From contig NC_135785.1 of NCBI RefSeq assembly GCF_051106095.1, forward strand, positions 107,246,501-107,310,500: a DNA stretch of 64,000 nucleotides. The letters run 5' to 3'. The DNA comes from Pogona vitticeps (lineage: Eukaryota > Chordata > Lepidosauria > Squamata > Agamidae). The position numbers and the translations under genes were made by a program. Of this stretch, positions 50,706 to 63,000 are shown in pieces (position 1 is the stretch's first letter; each line of letters begins with the position of its first letter). The notes beneath the pieces are model-generated. The model did not search any database. It saw only the letters and a list, made by a program, of their open reading frames with translations, and was not told the origin of the DNA.

Positions 50706-51723
50706 GAAAGTCAAATAAATAATTTCACCTGGTGAATGCTTTCTTTAGCATGGAGTACTGCTTGTTTGGTGTCAAGAGTCCATGATGTTTGAGAACTCAA
50801 GTTGGCCTTCCGTTGGTGCCCTTATCGGCCATTCTATGGTATCTTGCAAAGCTCAGGAAAAATCAGGACAGGGCCGTATGGTTGTTGAAACAATACAATT
50901 TAGTGTTTATATCTAACATTTCTCTCCCATCTTTCTTCCAATGAATTTAAGGAATCATACATAGCTGTCTTTTCCTCCTTACTACATCCTCAAGCCAAGC
51001 CTTTGAGGTAGGTCAGGTTAACAGAGAATGACCAGCTCATTCCACTCCACTCACAGTTCAACACTTAGCCACACCATATTGCTTTTCAAGTAGACTTAAT
51101 GGATGCAGGACAGAGGAAAGTGTTCCTTCTCTGCCATCCAGATGCAATTCTGTGAAGAGGCTGTTCTCCCCCTGCAACTGCTATGGAAACACAGTCGGTT
51201 GGAGGAAAGGAGGCAGAGAGATCCTTCTGATCTCCACATTTACTGACAGTCCAAAATGTTTACTCTTTGTAGCTGCCAGGTAAGGTGTTAAACACAAGGT
51301 TGTTTTAACACTCATTGTCTCCAAACCCAGATTTACTGGAACATACTGTAATGATTGAAATCCAGCAGTGTGTGGCAACTAGAGTTGTCCAACTGAATCA
51401 GTGGGGATCTGGTGAGTCAACTTACTCTAGATCAGGGGTCTCAAACTCAATTTACCGGGGGGGGGCACTGGAGGCAGAGTCTGGATGAGGCTGGGCCGCA
51501 TCAGATTTTCCGCCAAGCGGAGCAAGAGCCCGAGGAAGCTGCCCGGGAGTTTCCTTAGCCCAGCTGGGGCTCCGGGGAGGAGGAGAAGGAGAAGCGCGCC
51601 AGCCCTTGTTGCTAGCCACAACCCCCTCCGGCTCCTTTTTCACTACTAGCAGCAGCAGGACGAAGAAACGGAGAAGGGAGGGAGCACCGGCAACCACCTA
51701 GCCGGGGGGGGGGGGGGAGTAGG

Positions 51724-52071
51724 TAGGTAAAGGTAAAGGTTCCCCTTGACAATTTTTGTCCAGTCGTGTTCGACTCTAGAGGGCGGTGCTCATCCCCGTT
51801 TCCAAGCCATAGAGCCAGCGTTTTTGTCCGAAGACAATCTTCCGTGGTCACATGGCCAGTGCGACTTAGACACGGAACGCTGTTTACCTTCCCATCGAGG
51901 TGGTACCTAATTATCTACTTGCATTTGCATGCTTTCGAACCGCTAGGTTGGCGGGAGCTGGGACAAGTGATGGGCGCTCACTATGTTGTGTGGATTCGAT
52001 CTTACGACTGCTTGGTCTTCTGACCCTGCAGCACAGGCTTCTGCGGTTTAGCCCACAGCGCCACCATGTCC
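51724..52071 (-). mobile_element. full-length Sauria-type SINE
   Basis: On the - strand it starts GGACATGGTGGCGCTGTGGG with CTAAACCGCAGAAGCC, has a B-box-like GTAAGATCGAATCC, the diagnostic middle CCAACCTAGCGGTTCGAAAG and TGCAAGTAGATAATTAGGTA, and the BovB-like end AGTCGAACACGACTGGAC followed by CCTTTACCTTTACC. This family is restricted to squamates and is the best taxonomic marker in the window. It sits inside the hAT element. Confidence 0.9.
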
Positions 52072-52194
52072 CTTAAGTGGTGTAGGAGGGCACAACATAA
52101 AATTTAAAAAACCCTCACAGAATTCACCCTGCCAAAGGATAAAAGCCCCCAACGGTACCCGTAAAATTAAACAGAATGGGGCAGGGACCCCCGC

Positions 52195-52252
52195 AGGTGC
52201 ACACACGTGCACACAGACACAAACACACATGCATGCACACACACACATACAA
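52195..52252. repeat. (CA)n-rich tract inside the hAT element
   Basis: Interrupted CA/CACG units within the right half of the non-autonomous hAT. Confidence 0.8.
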
Positions 52253-55073
52253 AGGTCCAGCAACCTTCCTTTGAGGGCCCCCCTCAAAAAAGGCTCACTC
52301 AGCAGCAGCAGCTACCCCCACCACAACAGAGGAGCAAACTATGCGAGGCGAGCCCAAGCAGCATCCAGAGCTGAGGCAGCTGAAGGAGGACGAAGAGGAA
52401 GAAGAGCAGAAGGAGGAAGCACCACCAGGCGCTGAGGCAGCCACTGGCCAGGCTGGTGCTGGAGGTGCTGAGAGAGAAAGAGAGCCGCTTCCCTGGAAAA
52501 GGCAGCAGTGGCTGCTGTTGACAGCTTGGAGTCGCTCTTCGAGAACAGGACAAGAGCGAGCTCCGCTTTCAGGCATCACTCATGGTGGCTCAGGCACTCG
52601 GGGAAAAGGGTGAGCAGCGCACCTTGCTCACCAGCTCTCCCCCAAGACAGCGGCTCTTGCATCTTCCATCCAGAACTACAGCCTGGCCACTGGCAGACAG
52701 GCTGGCTGGCTGGCAGGCTGCAGTTCCGGATGGAGGGTGCACAAGGCGCTGCCTTGGGAGAGAGCTGGCGAACGAGGCGAAGGTTTTTTTTACTCTCGAC
52801 AGCAGAGGACACATGGGCCCTTTGAGGGGGGCAGGCAAGGCGGGGGCCACAAACTATTGTCCAGCAAATTGCCCCCGGGCCGCATGTTTGAGACCCCTCC
52901 TCTAGATGTTACTTGCTACTAAATTTCAGCCACTAAATCTCAAACATACCTTTCCCCACTATCCCAACTTCAAACAAACAGGCCTATGTATAGAAAGAAA
53001 TTGAATTATTTTGCTAAAGACATAAAGATTGGAATGGAGTTGCTTCCAGCTTACTGGGAAATAATAACCAGAATACATGGTGACTCAATGAGAAGCCTAA
53101 GTCAAGGAGTGGCTGTGGCTGAGATACAGTATCAGCATCTGGAACTTCACATGGGTTTGGCTGCTGTAGGGTGGTGTTTTTTTTCCTGGCTTTGCATAGC
53201 AAATCTGTTAACTGGGTTACTCCTAAGAGTTGGTGAGGTTTATAATATCTGTAAGCAAAAGTCCCACTACACCAGCAGCAATGCTGCTTTCACTTTGCCT
53301 TTCAAGGAGAAGGGCCTATTGACCGTGTCTTGCCCAAGGGCCCCCAAATTCCCGGGGCTAGCAGCATCAGTGGGATCACTATCAGAAGCTGAAATCACAA
53401 ATATACAGATAAACATATAATTAACATATTCTTTTTTAAAGCTTCTTTTTAAATACTTGGAATATCTACTTTATTGGAGTTTTGCTTTCAAGATGGCTGG
53501 AAGCCTCCAGAACTTGCATTCCAAACAAGTGATGTTCCCAAAACAAATGATGCTGAAGACGGAGAAGCAATTTGAGGGAAAATTTAGAAAATTTGTGCTA
53601 CATTTTTGATCTGCACTTTTGAGTTTGGATTAAAATCCCTTAAGAGAAAATTAGACATTAAGTGCATGTCAGTTTCCGGATTGCACTTTGCAATGCATCT
53701 GCACCACAAAGATAGCGAAATCCTCTGTACAGTATAAGATTCAACCTTCCCCTTTCATCTAAGCCTTTGGTCATTTGAAAATGTTCACAGTTCAAGATCC
53801 CATCTACATTACGTCAAATCATACTTCAACGAATGTGATGCCTTCCTATTTCTAGAACAGACGAACAGCATGTTAAACACACAAGTTTAACAACAGTGTG
53901 CAACTAAGTTTTAAACTCAACATATATAAATAGCAAGAGATTCAGGCTGGCTGTTTTAGGTTGGAGTCCTTATCGAAGAATGCTCAGTGGACCTCCCTTC
54001 TGAGTAGAAATGTATAACGCCGCACTGTTACTTTTCAGTAAGGTTTCCTGACCTATACACAACCCCCTCCGACTTTCTACCTTTCTATCAGCAACAGAGT
54101 GCCACACCTGTACAATCACTAGTTTATTCATCCCAAGGTATCAAAGACATGATTTGGGAGCGTATCCAAAGGTTTCACCCTAAACTAAACATATGACTTC
54201 CCAGTTCAGAAAGCAGAAGGGAATAAGCCAGGGTGGAACAAATAAAGTAATAACTTTTCCACTTGAACCAGCTACATAAACACCATTAAGAGAGAAGAGG
54301 AAGTTAATCCTCAGGAAAAGTATTGGAAGGCCAGGAAACAGTCAATGAATGGAAAGATCATTTTAAAAATCCCTTATGTTTCCTGTTAATCAAGTATGCC
54401 AAATGAGGTGTTTGAAACTCAAGTAAGTTTTTTTTTTTTTTAAAATGTGTACAGTGCAGTAAAGCACCTGATAAATGAGTATTTCTGACACAGCATTTTC
54501 GTGGAAAAAGTACTGTATTAGCGACGTCTCCGTTTTAGTTTCCAATCTTAAGACTGACCAATTTAAACGGAAGTTTACACTGTTTAGCCGGGCATGGAAG
54601 GGACCAGATCAAACGGAACACGAAATACTCCCAAGTTTTTTACTTCTAAGGTTCAAAAAAGGAGAGAGGCTAAAACTCTCGACAAAAACTCACTTGGGGA
54701 AGAGGTGCCCTGCGCTCTCTGAATAGCCACCCGTTTCCCGAATGAGAGATTCCCGAAGGGGAGGAAATAAACTCCGGTTGCGTTTGTCTTTTCTAAGCAA
54801 CTGAATCCCAAAGGAGGGAAAAAAAACACACACAATAGAGAGAGAGAGCGAGCTTCGAGCCGGCCACGAGAGCACAACAACAAAGCCAATCGCGGGCGTG
54901 AAGTGGCCTCATGGGAGTGGATCGCACCACGGATGATCAATCGTGAGGCCCCCCCTCCAAAAAAGAAAGACCACGGACAAAATACAGAATTAGGGAGGGC
55001 AAGAGAGCGAAGAAGCCAGAGCTAAACTCGAAGCCGATCTGCTCCGAGGAGGGAGAAAGAAAACCCGACTCAC

Positions 55074-55250
55074 CCGAACAGCCGCTTCGTCGGAACTTCG
55101 CCAAGTTGCACCAAGTTGGGAGAAGCGAAATCGGGGGGGGGGGGGGGGGCTTGCGTTGGGAGGGAAAAACAAAGCGCAACCTTTTTCAGCTTCTTCCTTG
55201 CTTTAAGGCTCCCATGAGGCCGAGTGGCTCCCGAAGATCCACATACACCG
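55074..55250 (-). other. TSPAN14: proposed non-coding exon 1 of TSPAN14
   Basis: The - strand sequence GGCTGTTCGG is followed by GTGAGTCGGG, a consensus donor at 55073/55074. The coding exon 1 acceptor at 34338 needs an upstream donor, and this is the best one inside the CpG-rich block. The upstream edge is a guess. Confidence 0.5.
55131..55150. repeat. poly-G run in proposed exon 1
   Basis: About 18 consecutive G on the + strand (C on the transcript). Similar runs occur at 55632-55645 and, as C, at 55898-55910. Confidence 0.85.
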
Positions 55251-55285
55251 CCCGAGGCTGAAGGAAGGCGATCTAAGGAGAGGCA

Positions 55286-55330
55286 CCATGGATTGTGTGT
55301 GTGTGTGTGAGAGAGAGAGAGAAAGAGAAT
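55286..55330. repeat. (TG)n(GA)n microsatellite in the CpG-rich block
   Basis: About seven TG units are followed by GA units just upstream of the proposed TSPAN14 exon 1. Confidence 0.85.
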
Positions 55331-56335
55331 CGCTCGGCACTCCGGGCGCTCGCTCGCTCAGGCGCTCGCCCAGGACAGGAAATCTCCTCGTGTGCAAGGC
55401 TGGCCACGCCTTAGGTTTACAATCCGACGACGTGCCCTCCCCCACAGGCGCTGTTTTGCAGACAGAGAGAGAGTGAGAGAGAGAAAGGGAGGAAGGAAGG
55501 AAGGGAGGCGCTGGGCGGTTTTTCTTCCCGGATCATCGCCGATCGGCCTTTTCAAAAAGCTCAACTTCCCACCAGGAGGGCTGCCCCCCGCCCGATCTAC
55601 CGCAACCTTTGTAGATGACGCTGATGATGATTGGGGGGGGGGGGAAGAGAGAGAGGAGAAAATAACAATTGTTCACAATGTCTCCTGGCGGTTGGCTCCT
55701 TACGCAGGCGCGCACGTTGCGACGAAGCCGCCAGCCGCCTGGGCACGCCTGGCCCCTGCCCTCAGTCCGCCGAAGGGAATCGGAGAGCCGGGGCGGATGG
55801 CCCGGGCAGGAGAGGATGGGTCTCCTCGGCTCCATCTATCACAACGAAGCGGCTTCGCTGTTTTCTTTTTACCTGGAAGTTCCCAAGGAACTCCTCCCCC
55901 CCCCCCCCCAATTTTTAATTTTTTTTGCAAAAGGGAATATCCTGGGCAGTCGACTCACTCAGCCCGGGCTTATGATTGGCCAGCCGGAATGGATTGACCG
56001 GGAAGTTTTCAAAAGAGGTAGCCCTGAGAGACTCTTTTCGTCATGGATCAGCAAAGCAAAAGGAAAAGAAAAAAAGATCATGGCCTCTGAATGGACGAAG
56101 CGATCCGTTTCGGACACGTGGCTGATAAAAGTGGGCTGTGATTTCTGGAAGCTCCCAGGGAAAGCAATCTGTTCGTCTTTGAAGGGCCATCGGTCTTCTT
56201 ATTTATGTTTTGCGTTCCTGTTTTTGTACGTAAGCTCAGCGGGAAGAGTTTAGTGTGGTCTCGTTCAGCGATCCCCAAGCTTGCTGACTGGTATACCTCC
56301 CTAGCTTTAATATCTGATTCAGAGATAGACAATTG

Positions 56336-56430
56336 TTGGCCTTCCAGATGTTCGGGATCTCAGCTTCTAGAAGCACTAGCCGGTAAGGAGTTATGGGAGT
56401 TGTGATCCAAAAACATCTGGAAGGGCAAAT
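56336..56430. repeat. hairpin DNA-transposon relic
   Basis: TTGGCCTTCCAGATGTTCGG is mirrored by CAAAAACATCTGGAAGGGCA around a centre with ACTAGCCGG. Same hairpin class as 48378-48470. Confidence 0.6.
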
Positions 56431-57142
56431 GTCTCTGGCTGTTGATACTTAGGTATGTAGAAAATGATTACCATACCTGAAGAGGAGAAGGAAAGCAGAT
56501 ATATGTAGAAACAGACTAAGATGTTGAGAGAGGAACTATTTTTTGTGGGGGAAGTTTTTTTTTTAAAAAAAGCAGGGGAGCTCATGGATTTGCCTGCTGG
56601 CAAAGTGTGTCTGTGTGGGGGGCTGTGCTCTAGAAACTGGATGATGTGGTAAAGCTGATCTCTGGAAGAGCAGCTGCAATTATTTAAGTAGCCAGTCATG
56701 GATGGAGGTCTGTGGGTGAGTAGTTTGACTTTGAGAAACTGGTAAAAGACGGTGGGATTAGGATGGCTGTCTTTCTAGCAGAGTGAGGTACAATAGCAAA
56801 ATGTGATGGAAAATTTCTAACTTTTTCAGAAGATTTGCAAAGTTTCTTTTAAAGCTCAAACAGCAAACCTGCATGTAGCAGAGCAACCATTAATTCTAGA
56901 AACAGATTTGCATGATTGGTTGGTTGCTTTCAAACACATTACTAGGGGATAATCAGGAGAAAATGAATGCATACATCTGTATATCAGACTAATAGGCAGA
57001 ATCTCGTTGCTTACATATGCTAATCAAAGTGCAACGCTGAAAATCACAGCCTCAAATTGCTACTAGTAAAGGAATCACAGATCCTGCTATTCAGAGGTGT
57101 TAAAGCAGCACGCTTTAATATTGACGTTACTACCCTGATAAT

Positions 57143-57240
57143 TTTGGACTACAACATTCATAGTTCTTTACCACGAGCCATACTGGCTGGCATTTCTGGG
57201 AAATGAAGATTAAAAATATCTGGAGGACCAAAGTTTTCCA
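57143..57240. repeat. hairpin DNA-transposon relic
   Basis: TTTTGGACTACAACATTCAT, CATACTGGCTGGCATTTCTG and ATATCTGGAGGACC preserve both arms and the centre of the TGGACTACAA hairpin in worn form. Confidence 0.5.
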
Positions 57241-58769
57241 CTCGGGTATTAAACAGTGTGCCAGTTTAGATTACTGTTTAAAAGGCTTGCTAGAGAAATT
57301 CATGTAGGATAGTTCAGAACAATAGCTGACACCTAAATGAAACCCCCGACCAGAGATAACACACCTGTAAATGCCAGATGTAGAAGACAAACAGTGAGAG
57401 AGATGGCTGCTGGTGGCTTCATCCTTGCTTATCCTCTTTCAGGAAGCATCTAGCTGTTTTGGTGGTAAATTGAATGCTGGCTCTTAAACAGATCCGGCGG
57501 AGCTCTGCTCTTCCTGTGTTCTAATCTGAGCTTGCAACAGGCCCCAAGGGAGAGGCCGACATGTAACCATCCTGCTCCACCCTTTTCTGCCATCACTTAC
57601 ATCACACAGAATTTGTGGTTCCTCTTTTTGTGACCCCAGGATGACGCTCCAAGGGTGTGAACTTGGGGTCAGCCAGGCCAGCCGAAAGGAAATGGGAGGA
57701 TGAGAATGAATACGTGTAGGGAAGCAGGAAAGACACTACTTCAAACTTCCTTTCTTTTATTTCCTACCCACCTCTCTCTGACCCTTGTCTTTTTGTCACT
57801 CACACTTAGTGATTGAACTTCCCAGGCCCAACAGAGGGAGGGAAGGCGGCAAGGTGTAGAGGCCCTATTCTCATCAGCCATTCCATTTTAAATATCAGTT
57901 CCTTGAACTTAAATTATCAGGGTGAAAAATGGACTTTCTTAAAAAAATGCATCCCCCACAAAGTGTCTATTCTCCAAGCTAATTTTTCTGACCCACCATT
58001 CTGGGTCCAGGCTGAAGGGATGCTAGGGAACAGCTTCTAATTTAAATTCAGCTTCATTAAATTATCTGCATCCTTTCTGAGAACTCCTTGCATTGTGCAT
58101 GGCTTTACCTTGCCTTTGCAGAGGGTGAGAAAGAAGTCACCTCTTTTTACATAGAGCTTCATGTTTGGACATTTGGAGCTACTGATTTCATTATCTGATT
58201 GGTCCAAGTATTACAATTCAGAGATCAGTATTTTCAGTGTGAACTGTTTCATATGATCATCTGATCCAATTTCTGGAATTATTGGTTGTAATACACATCA
58301 TTGTGTGATTCAATAAAAGGAAGTCAACAAAAAGCCTAGCAAATAAGAGATACTGTTCAATTAATAGCCAGAAGGAAAGGATCTCGTAGGGCCCACCCAC
58401 ACTGAGCATTTCTTGAACCTTCCTTGCATCCATCATACAGTGTTATATGGTTGAATTGAGTGTCAGCAGAGTGAAAGCAGAACAAATCCATTGTTTTCCC
58501 TTTTTATATACCATTGTTAGGTGGTGGTCTGTTTTTTGCTCCAGTGCATGATCTGCTTACATGGACACCAGTGTCACATTGATATGTGCTGATCTGTGGA
58601 CTTCGTGGGTATGTCATTTGATCACATTTCCTTATGAGTATGTTTTTGCTTGTCAGTCTGCATTCCTCCAGGCCTTATCTCTGCTCCAGTTTGGTTTTCT
58701 TAGGATATCAGCTTATCAGCAGCTGCTTACCCTGAGTTCTGCTTTTTTAATCTTTCTCTTTTCTACCTC

Positions 58770-60670
58770 TTGTTGTAGTTTAGTTGTTAAGTTGTGTCCG
58801 ACTCTTCATAACTCCATGGACCAGAGCACGCCAGGCCCTCCTGTCTTTCATTGCCTTCCAGAGTTGGGTCAAATTCATGTTGGTAGCTTTGGTGACACTG
58901 TCCATCTGTCTCGTCCTCTGTCGTCCCCTTCTCCTCCTGCCTTCACACTTTCACAACATCAGGGTCTTTTCCAGGGAATCTTCTCTTCTCATGGGATGGC
59001 CAAAGTATTGGAGCCTAAGCTTCAGGATCTGTCCTTCCAGTGAGCACTCAGGCTTGATTTCCTTCAGAATGAATAGGTTTGTTCTCCTTGCAGTCAAGGG
59101 GACGCTCAAGAGGCTCCTCCAGCACCACAATTCAAAAGCATCGATTCTTCGGTGGTCAGCCTTCTTTATGGTCCAGCTCTCACTTCCATACATCACTACT
59201 GGAAAAAACGATAGCTTTGACTATGCGGACCTTTGTCGGCAAGGTGATGTCTCTGCTTTTTAAAATGTTGTCTAGGTTTCTCATTGCTTTCCTCCCAAGA
59301 AGCAGGTGTCTTTTAATTTCGTGGCTGCTGTCACCATCTGCAGTGATCATGGACCCCAAGAAATTAAAATCTGTCATGGCCTCTATATCTTCCCTTTCTA
59401 TTTGTCAGGAGGTGATGGGACCAGTGGCCATTATCTTAGTTTTTTTATGTTGAGCTTCAGACCATTTTTTGCGCTCTCCTCTTTCACCCTCATTAAGAGG
59501 TTCTTTCATTCCTCCTCACTTTCTGCCATCAGAGTAGTATCATCTGCATATCTGAGGTTGTTGATATTTTTTCCAGCAATCTTAATTCCATTTTGGGATT
59601 CCTCCAGTCCAGCCTTTTGCATGATGTATTCTGCATATAAGTTAAATAGGCAGGGGACAATATACAGCCTTATCATACTCCTTTCCCAATTTTGTACCAA
59701 TCAGTTGTTCCATAGCCAGTTCCAATTGTTGCTTCCTGTCCCACATATAGATTTCTCAGGAGATAGATAAGGTGGTCAGGCACTCCCATTTTTTTAAGGA
59801 CTTGTCATAGTTTGTTGTGGTCCACACAGTCAACGGCTTTTGCATAGTCAATCAAGCAGAAGTAGATGTTTTTCTGGAATTCTCTGGCTTTCTCCATAAT
59901 CCAGCGCATGTTAGCAATTTGGTCTCTAGTTCCTCTGCCCCTTCAAAATCCAGCTTGTACTTCTGGGAGTTCTCGGTCCACATACTGCTGAAGCCTACCT
60001 TGGAGGATTTTGAGCATAACCTTGCTAATGTGTGAAATTAGTGCAATTGTACAGTAGTTGGAGCATTCTTTGACACTGCCCTTCTTTGGGATTGGGATGT
60101 AGACTGATCTTTTCCAATCATCTGGCCACTGCTAAGTTTTCCAAACTTGCGGGCATATTGAGTGGAGCACCTTAACAGCATCATCTTTCAAGATTTTAAA
60201 TAGTTCCACTGGAAGGCCATCACTCCACTGGCCTTGTTATTAGCCATGATTTCTAAGGCCCGCTTGACTTCACTCGCCAGGATGTCTGGCTCAAGGTCAG
60301 CACCATGCGATCTGGGTTGTCCGGGATCTTTCTGGTATAATTCCTCTGTGTATTCTTGCCACCTCTTCTTGATGTCTTCTGCTTCTGTGAGGTCCCTGAC
60401 ATTTTTGTCCTTTATCATGTCCATCTTTGCACAAAATGTTCCTTTAATATGCTCCAATGTTTTTGAACAGATCTCTGGTTTTTCCCTTTCTATTTTTTCC
60501 CCTCTATTTCTTTGCACTGTTCATTTAAGAAGGCCCTCTTGTTTCTCCTTGCTATTCTTTGGAAGTCAGCATTCAATTTTCTGTAACTTTCCCTATCTCC
60601 CTTGCATTTTGTTTCCCTTCTCTGCTATTTGTAAGGCCTCATTGGACAGCCACTTTGCTTTCTTGCATTT
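58770..60670 (-). mobile_element. RTE-BovB LINE, 3' portion (split by an L2)
   Basis: On the - strand: WLSNEALQ-like start, EKPEICSKTLEHIKGTFCAK, LTEAEDIKKRWQEYTEELYQ, the region equivalent to GRGTRDQIANMRWIMEKARE, INNLRYADDTTLMAESEEE, MMYGSESWTIKKADHRRID, LRLQYFGHPMRREDSLEKT and the BovB 3' end AGTCGGACACAACTTAAC. Several frameshifts and stops make it inactive. It continues at 63001 after the L2 insertion. Confidence 0.88.
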
Positions 60671-63000
60671 ATTTATTTATTTTATTTTATTTTATTTATA
60701 TCTCACCTATCTAGTCAACTCAGGACCACTCTAGGCGGCTAACAAGCAAAAAATAACGAAAGAAAACATATAAGACAGCATAAATAATAAAAACCTACAA
60801 AGATAAAAAACTAGTGGAGAGGGGAGGAAAGGAGCGTCAGGAATTGTTTGACGGGAAGGCCTTCCAGAACATCCATGTCTTCAATTGATTCTTGAAGATA
60901 CCCAGCGAGGCAGCCCCGCGAATCCCTGGAGGTAGATTGTTCCAGAGGCGAGGAGCCACCGCCGAGAAGGCCCGATTTCTTGTTCTCTCTTTCGGGGCAT
61001 CCCTCGGCGTTAGGCTCCTCAGCCTCACCTCCTGGCTCGCACGAGTGACACGGGTAGATCTTGGTGGGAGTAGGCGTTCCGCCAGATAACGAGGCCCTAA
61101 ACCGTTTAGGGCTTTATACGTAAGCGTCAACACTTTGAAGTCGATGCGAAAACGGATGGGCAGCCAATGCAATGCAGCCAGAGTGGGTGAAATATGTTGG
61201 AATTTTTTCACTCCACTGAATAATTTGGCCGCCGCATTCTGCACCACCTGTAGTTTCCGCAGCAGCCTCAAAGGAAGCCCCACGTAGAGCGCATTACAGT
61301 GGTCTAATCTTGAGATTACGAGCGCATGTACCAAGGTAGTGAGCGCCCCCACATCAAGGTAGGGCCGCAGCTCGGCTATCCGCCTGAGATGAAAAAAGGG
61401 TGCGGACCACCGATGCCACCTGTGATTCCATGGTGAGCGCCGGGTCCAGATGGATCCCCAAGCTGCGGACCCCATCCTTGGCGGGCAGAGTCACCCCCCA
61501 AAAGAGAGGGAGTTTCCCAAATCCCCAACTGTGGGGGGGGGCCACCCTCAGTACCTCCGTCTTGTCCGGGTTCAGCCTCAGCCCGTTCTCCTGCATCCAT
61601 TTCAGTACGGCCTCCAGGCAGCGCTGAAGGCACAGAACGGCATCTCCTGCGGTTGGCAAAAAGGAGATGTAGAGCTGAGTGTCATCCGCATATTGATGAC
61701 ACAAAGCTCCATACCCCCTGATGACCCCACCCAGCGGCCTCATGTAGATGTTAAACAGCATTGGGGAGATAATCGACCCCTGCGGAACCCCACAATTGAG
61801 GCTCCACGGGGCCGATACACTCTCCCCAAGCTGCACTCTGGGGACGGTCCTCCAAGAAGGAACGGAGCCAGGCCAATGCCAGGCCACCTATTCCCAACTC
61901 GGAGAGCCTCCCCAGGAGGATACCGTGGTCAATGGTATCAAAGGCCGCTGAGATGTCGAGGAGAACCAGGAGAGACACTTTGCCCCTGTCGCCCTCCCTC
62001 AGTAGGTCATCACACAGGGCAACCAATGCCGTTTCTGTACCATGGCACGGCCTGAAGCCCGACTGAAATGGATCCAGGGCATCCGTTTCATCCAGGAGGG
62101 ATTGAAGCTGATCGGCCACCACCCTCTCAACCACCTTGCTTAAGAAAGAAACGTTGGCGACGGGTCTATAATTGCCAATTTTATCCGCCGCCAAACTGGC
62201 TTTCTTCCTGATGGGTCTAATGAGTGTGTCCTTCAGGGCAGATGGAAATCTGCCCTCAAGGAGAGACCCATTAATTATTACCGTGGCCCATTCCGTTGTT
62301 AAAGGCCTGGCTGCTTTGATCAGCCAGGCCGGGCAAGGGTCCAAAGAGGAGGTGGTGGCACGGCAGCGATCAATCGCCCTGGCCACAGAGTCAGGCGTGA
62401 TAGGCTGAAAGGAGTCAAGTATCACCGGGCAGGACAGAGCGCTGGACATCTCAGCTCGACTCACTGTATTCAAAAAAGGAGAGAGCTCCCGGCGGATGGC
62501 CTCCACTTTTGATTTAAAAAATGCTGCAAATTGGTCCGGCGAAAAACTAGGGGGAGGCCCATCACCCTGACCAATTCCAGATAGGTCACGTACTATACGG
62601 AATAACTCCGCCTGCTGATTGGATGCCTCGCTTATCCGGTTAGCAAAGTATGATCGACTGGCAGCCTTTACCTTGGCAAGGTAAAGGTTAGTAGCGACCT
62701 TGACAGCTATCCAATTAAAATCTGTCGGATCCTTTCTCCATTTGCGCTCTAGCCGCCTCCTGACCTGCTTCAGCGCCCGGAGATCCTGATTAAACCAGGG
62801 CGCCGGGCGGCCTCTGCGGCGGAGAGGGCGTTTAGGAGCGATCGTGTCTACAGCCCTAGCCGCGGCAGCAAACCAGCCATCAACCAGAGCCTCGACAGGA
62901 GCGCCAGCCAGGTCAGCCGTAACACCTCTCATGGCTTCCTGGAATCCAATCGGATCCAGTAGCCTTCGAGGGTGGACCATAACAATGGGTCCCTGCTCCC
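60671..63000 (-). mobile_element. L2-clade LINE inserted in BovB, with 7-bp target duplication
   Basis: The - strand starts mid-element at GGGAGCAGGGACCCATTGTT, encodes MVHPRRLLDPIGFQEAMRGV through LLVLLDISAAFDTIDHGILL, GVPQGSIISPMLFNIYM, YADDTQLYI and the C-terminus LKTWMFWKAFPSNNS, and ends in a TAAA/TAAAA tail. At least two frameshifts (near 61.86 and 61.38 kb) break the frame. tgcattt at 60664-60670 and 63001-63007 is the target duplication. It is very similar to the L2 at 40388-42882. Confidence 0.92.

Larger units (their letters stand above)
51433..52899. mobile_element. 1.47-kb non-autonomous hAT with a nested Sauria SINE
   Basis: The left end CAGGGGTCTCAAACTCAA and right end TTTGAGACCCCTC are inverted. 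Both are flanked by ctctagat at 51425-51432 and 52900-52907, a perfect 8-bp hAT target duplication. The inner ends carry the vertebrate hAT phrases GGGCCGCATCAG and GGGCCGCATG. Without the SINE the element is about 1.12 kb, GC-rich and purine-rich, and I find no transposase motif in its many open frames. Confidence 0.88.
34338..55073 (-). other. TSPAN14: TSPAN14 intron 1 (non-coding exon 1 to coding exon 1)
   Basis: About 20.7 kb, bounded by the verified acceptor at 34338 and the proposed donor at 55073. It carries the L2 with a long frame, two TA-flanked MITEs, several hAT elements, an old RTE end and a Sauria SINE, all listed. I recognise nothing in 34338-36515, 37570-39070 except a hairpin fragment near 38721-38800, 42885-45150, 46625-48375, 48475-50425, 50710-51430 and 52908-54500. 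Confidence 0.65.
54540..55880 (-). promoter_or_regulatory. TSPAN14: CpG-rich probable promoter of TSPAN14
   Basis: CG dinucleotides and GC content rise sharply here compared with the AT-rich surroundings, which is the signature of a vertebrate CpG-island promoter. No TATA box is evident on the - strand. A CCAAT box (ATTGG on +, 55975-55979) lies about 0.9 kb upstream of the proposed exon 1 donor. The island also holds GA, poly-G and poly-C runs. The placement, 5' of the first coding exon and containing a strong donor, supports TSPAN14 as the driven gene. The start site cannot be fixed by eye. Confidence 0.65.
55881..58769. other. upstream intergenic DNA
   Basis: Beyond the CpG block the composition returns to AT-rich. 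It holds hairpin relics at 56336-56430 and about 57143-57240. Open frames are short and unrecognised, and no exon with good splice sites and homology was found. Confidence 0.5.

Noticed and set aside
51724-52071. Possible tRNA or regulatory RNA gene
   Set aside because: The full sequence matches a Sauria SINE from head to LINE-like tail.
55392-56253. Open frames of 194-201 codons in the CpG-rich block, + strand
   Set aside because: GC-rich sequence has few stops. The frames overlap each other, contain poly-G and poly-C translations, show no domain and lie antisense to the TSPAN14 promoter.
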